A DNA stretch of 64,000 nt, taken from Mycobacterium sp. GA-0227b. Lineage in GTDB: Bacteria; Actinomycetota; Actinomycetes; Mycobacteriales; Mycobacteriaceae. Position 1 is the first letter of the stretch; each line of letters begins with the position of its first letter. The notes below the pieces were generated by a model. That model was not told the DNA's origin and did not search any database. It saw only the letters and a list, made by a program, of their open reading frames with translations. The DNA lies in NCBI RefSeq assembly GCF_001499855.1, contig NZ_LQIK01000003.1, positions 124,001-188,000 of the forward strand. The letters are read 5' to 3'. The position numbers and the translations under genes were made by a program. Of this stretch, positions 62,950 to 64,000 are shown piece after piece.

Positions 62950-63405
62950 GTGCCTTCCACGCCCGACTACGCGGACCGGCTGCGCGCGGCCGACCTTCGC
63001 GTGACTCGCCCGCGACTCGCGGTGCTCGAGGCGGTCTACGGCAACCCCCATTCGGACACCGAAACGATCTTCGGCGCGGTCCGCCTCGCTCTCCCGGACG
63101 TCTCCCGTCAGGCCGTCTACGACGTGCTTGCCGCGCTCACCACCGCTGGGTTGGTACGCCGGATCCAGCCCTCCGGTTCGGTGGCCCGATATGAGTCACG
63201 CGTCGGCGACAACCATCACCATGTCGTGTGCCGGTCGTGCGGCGTCATCGCCGACATCGACTGTGCCGTCGGCGAAGCGCCCTGCCTGACGCCGTCGGAC
63301 CCCGACGGCGCGCTGGACGGCTTCGTGCTCGATGAGGCCGAGGTCATCTACTGGGGCCTGTGCCCGGACTGCTCGGCATCGCAAGTTTCCGGATCACGAC
63401 CGTGA
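62950..63405 (+). CDS. furA: Ferric uptake regulator-family repressor FurA
   Basis: A 151-residue Fur-family regulator with GTG start at 62950. DNA-binding part VTRPRLAVLEAVYGNPHSDTETIFGAVRLALPDVSRQAVYDVLAALTTAGLVRRI; metal-binding HHHVVCRSCG and CPDC motifs follow. It is divergent from no gene and lies directly upstream of katG (33 bases), the standard mycobacterial furA-katG arrangement, where FurA represses both. The operator match at 62913-62932 is just upstream. Loss of FurA in mycobacteria raises KatG. Confidence 0.95.
   Translation: MPSTPDYADRLRAADLRVTRPRLAVLEAVYGNPHSDTETIFGAVRLALPDVSRQAVYDVLAALTTAGLVRRIQPSGSVARYESRVGDNHHHVVCRSCGVIADIDCAVGEAPCLTPSDPDGALDGFVLDEAEVIYWGLCPDCSASQVSGSRP

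Positions 63406-64000
<595 letters not shown>

Overview
The window is about 64 kb of GC-rich DNA from a mycobacterium, most likely an environmental, rapidly growing Mycobacterium/Mycolicibacterium. This is inferred from a complete furA followed by the start of katG, an antigen 85 mycolyltransferase, a long-form isocitrate lyase (Icl2), an Rv3737-type ThrE transporter, a PrrB-like histidine kinase, a RipD-type inactive NlpC/P60 protein, SDRs that look mycofactocin-coupled, and frequent GTG starts with ATGA/GTGA overlaps. No rRNA, tRNA, CRISPR array or intact insertion sequence was recognised.

Bases 1-18,100 form a dense catabolic cluster. It holds an acyl-CoA ligase cut by the left edge, a HAPMO-like Baeyer-Villiger monooxygenase (BVMO), several SDRs, an Old Yellow Enzyme-type reductase, Dabb and NTF2-like small proteins, an HSL-type esterase, an IclR regulator and a zinc alcohol dehydrogenase. 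A minus-strand operon resembles the lower steroid-ring pathway: a KshB-like stand-alone ferredoxin, an HsaA-like oxygenase, an HsaC-like extradiol dioxygenase and a KstD-like dehydrogenase. A second BVMO, whose reading frame is broken near its 3' end, leads a divergent plus-strand operon with two SDRs. An HsaD-like meta-cleavage hydrolase follows, read from the opposite strand. Together these could dehydrogenate, aromatise, hydroxylate and meta-cleave a cyclic ketone or steroid/terpenoid-like compound. The substrate is unknown.

Bases 18,158-22,341 encode a complete spermidine/putrescine-type ABC importer (potA, potD, potB, potC). Bases 22.4-30.2 kb hold an SRPBCC protein, an MFS exporter, a MerR regulator with a hydrolase and a divergent methyltransferase around a perfect palindrome, a CapA-family protein, a TetR-SDR pair with a clear operator, a thioesterase-like protein and a small helical protein.

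Bases 30.3-37.7 kb look like an accessory region. They include a DUF4239 membrane protein, an SRPBCC protein, an epoxide-hydrolase-fold protein, about 1 kb of DNA without convincing genes, three copies of the palindrome CGTCACTGTGACG, a MazEF pair, a RibD-type reductase, a methyltransferase, VOC and DUF1905 proteins, a Ddn-like protein and an FKBP lipoprotein.

Bases 37.8-48.2 kb contain the ThrE-type exporter, a CREST-type membrane protein, small secreted proline-rich proteins, a 46-residue ORF, DUF4383 and MOSC proteins, a geranylgeranyl-reductase-family flavoprotein, an antigen 85 protein, an acyl-CoA ligase overlapping a haloalkane dehalogenase, and a second HsaA/acyl-CoA-dehydrogenase-like protein. 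Bases 48.2-50.4 kb are a textbook ECF41 sigma-factor module with its own predicted promoter. The remainder holds a tandem universal stress protein, ripD, lhgO, a methyltransferase/AraC pair around a palindrome, icl2, an aldehyde dehydrogenase, an operon of SGNH lipoprotein, PrrB-like kinase and SRPBCC protein, a membrane acyltransferase, and furA-katG, which runs off the right edge.
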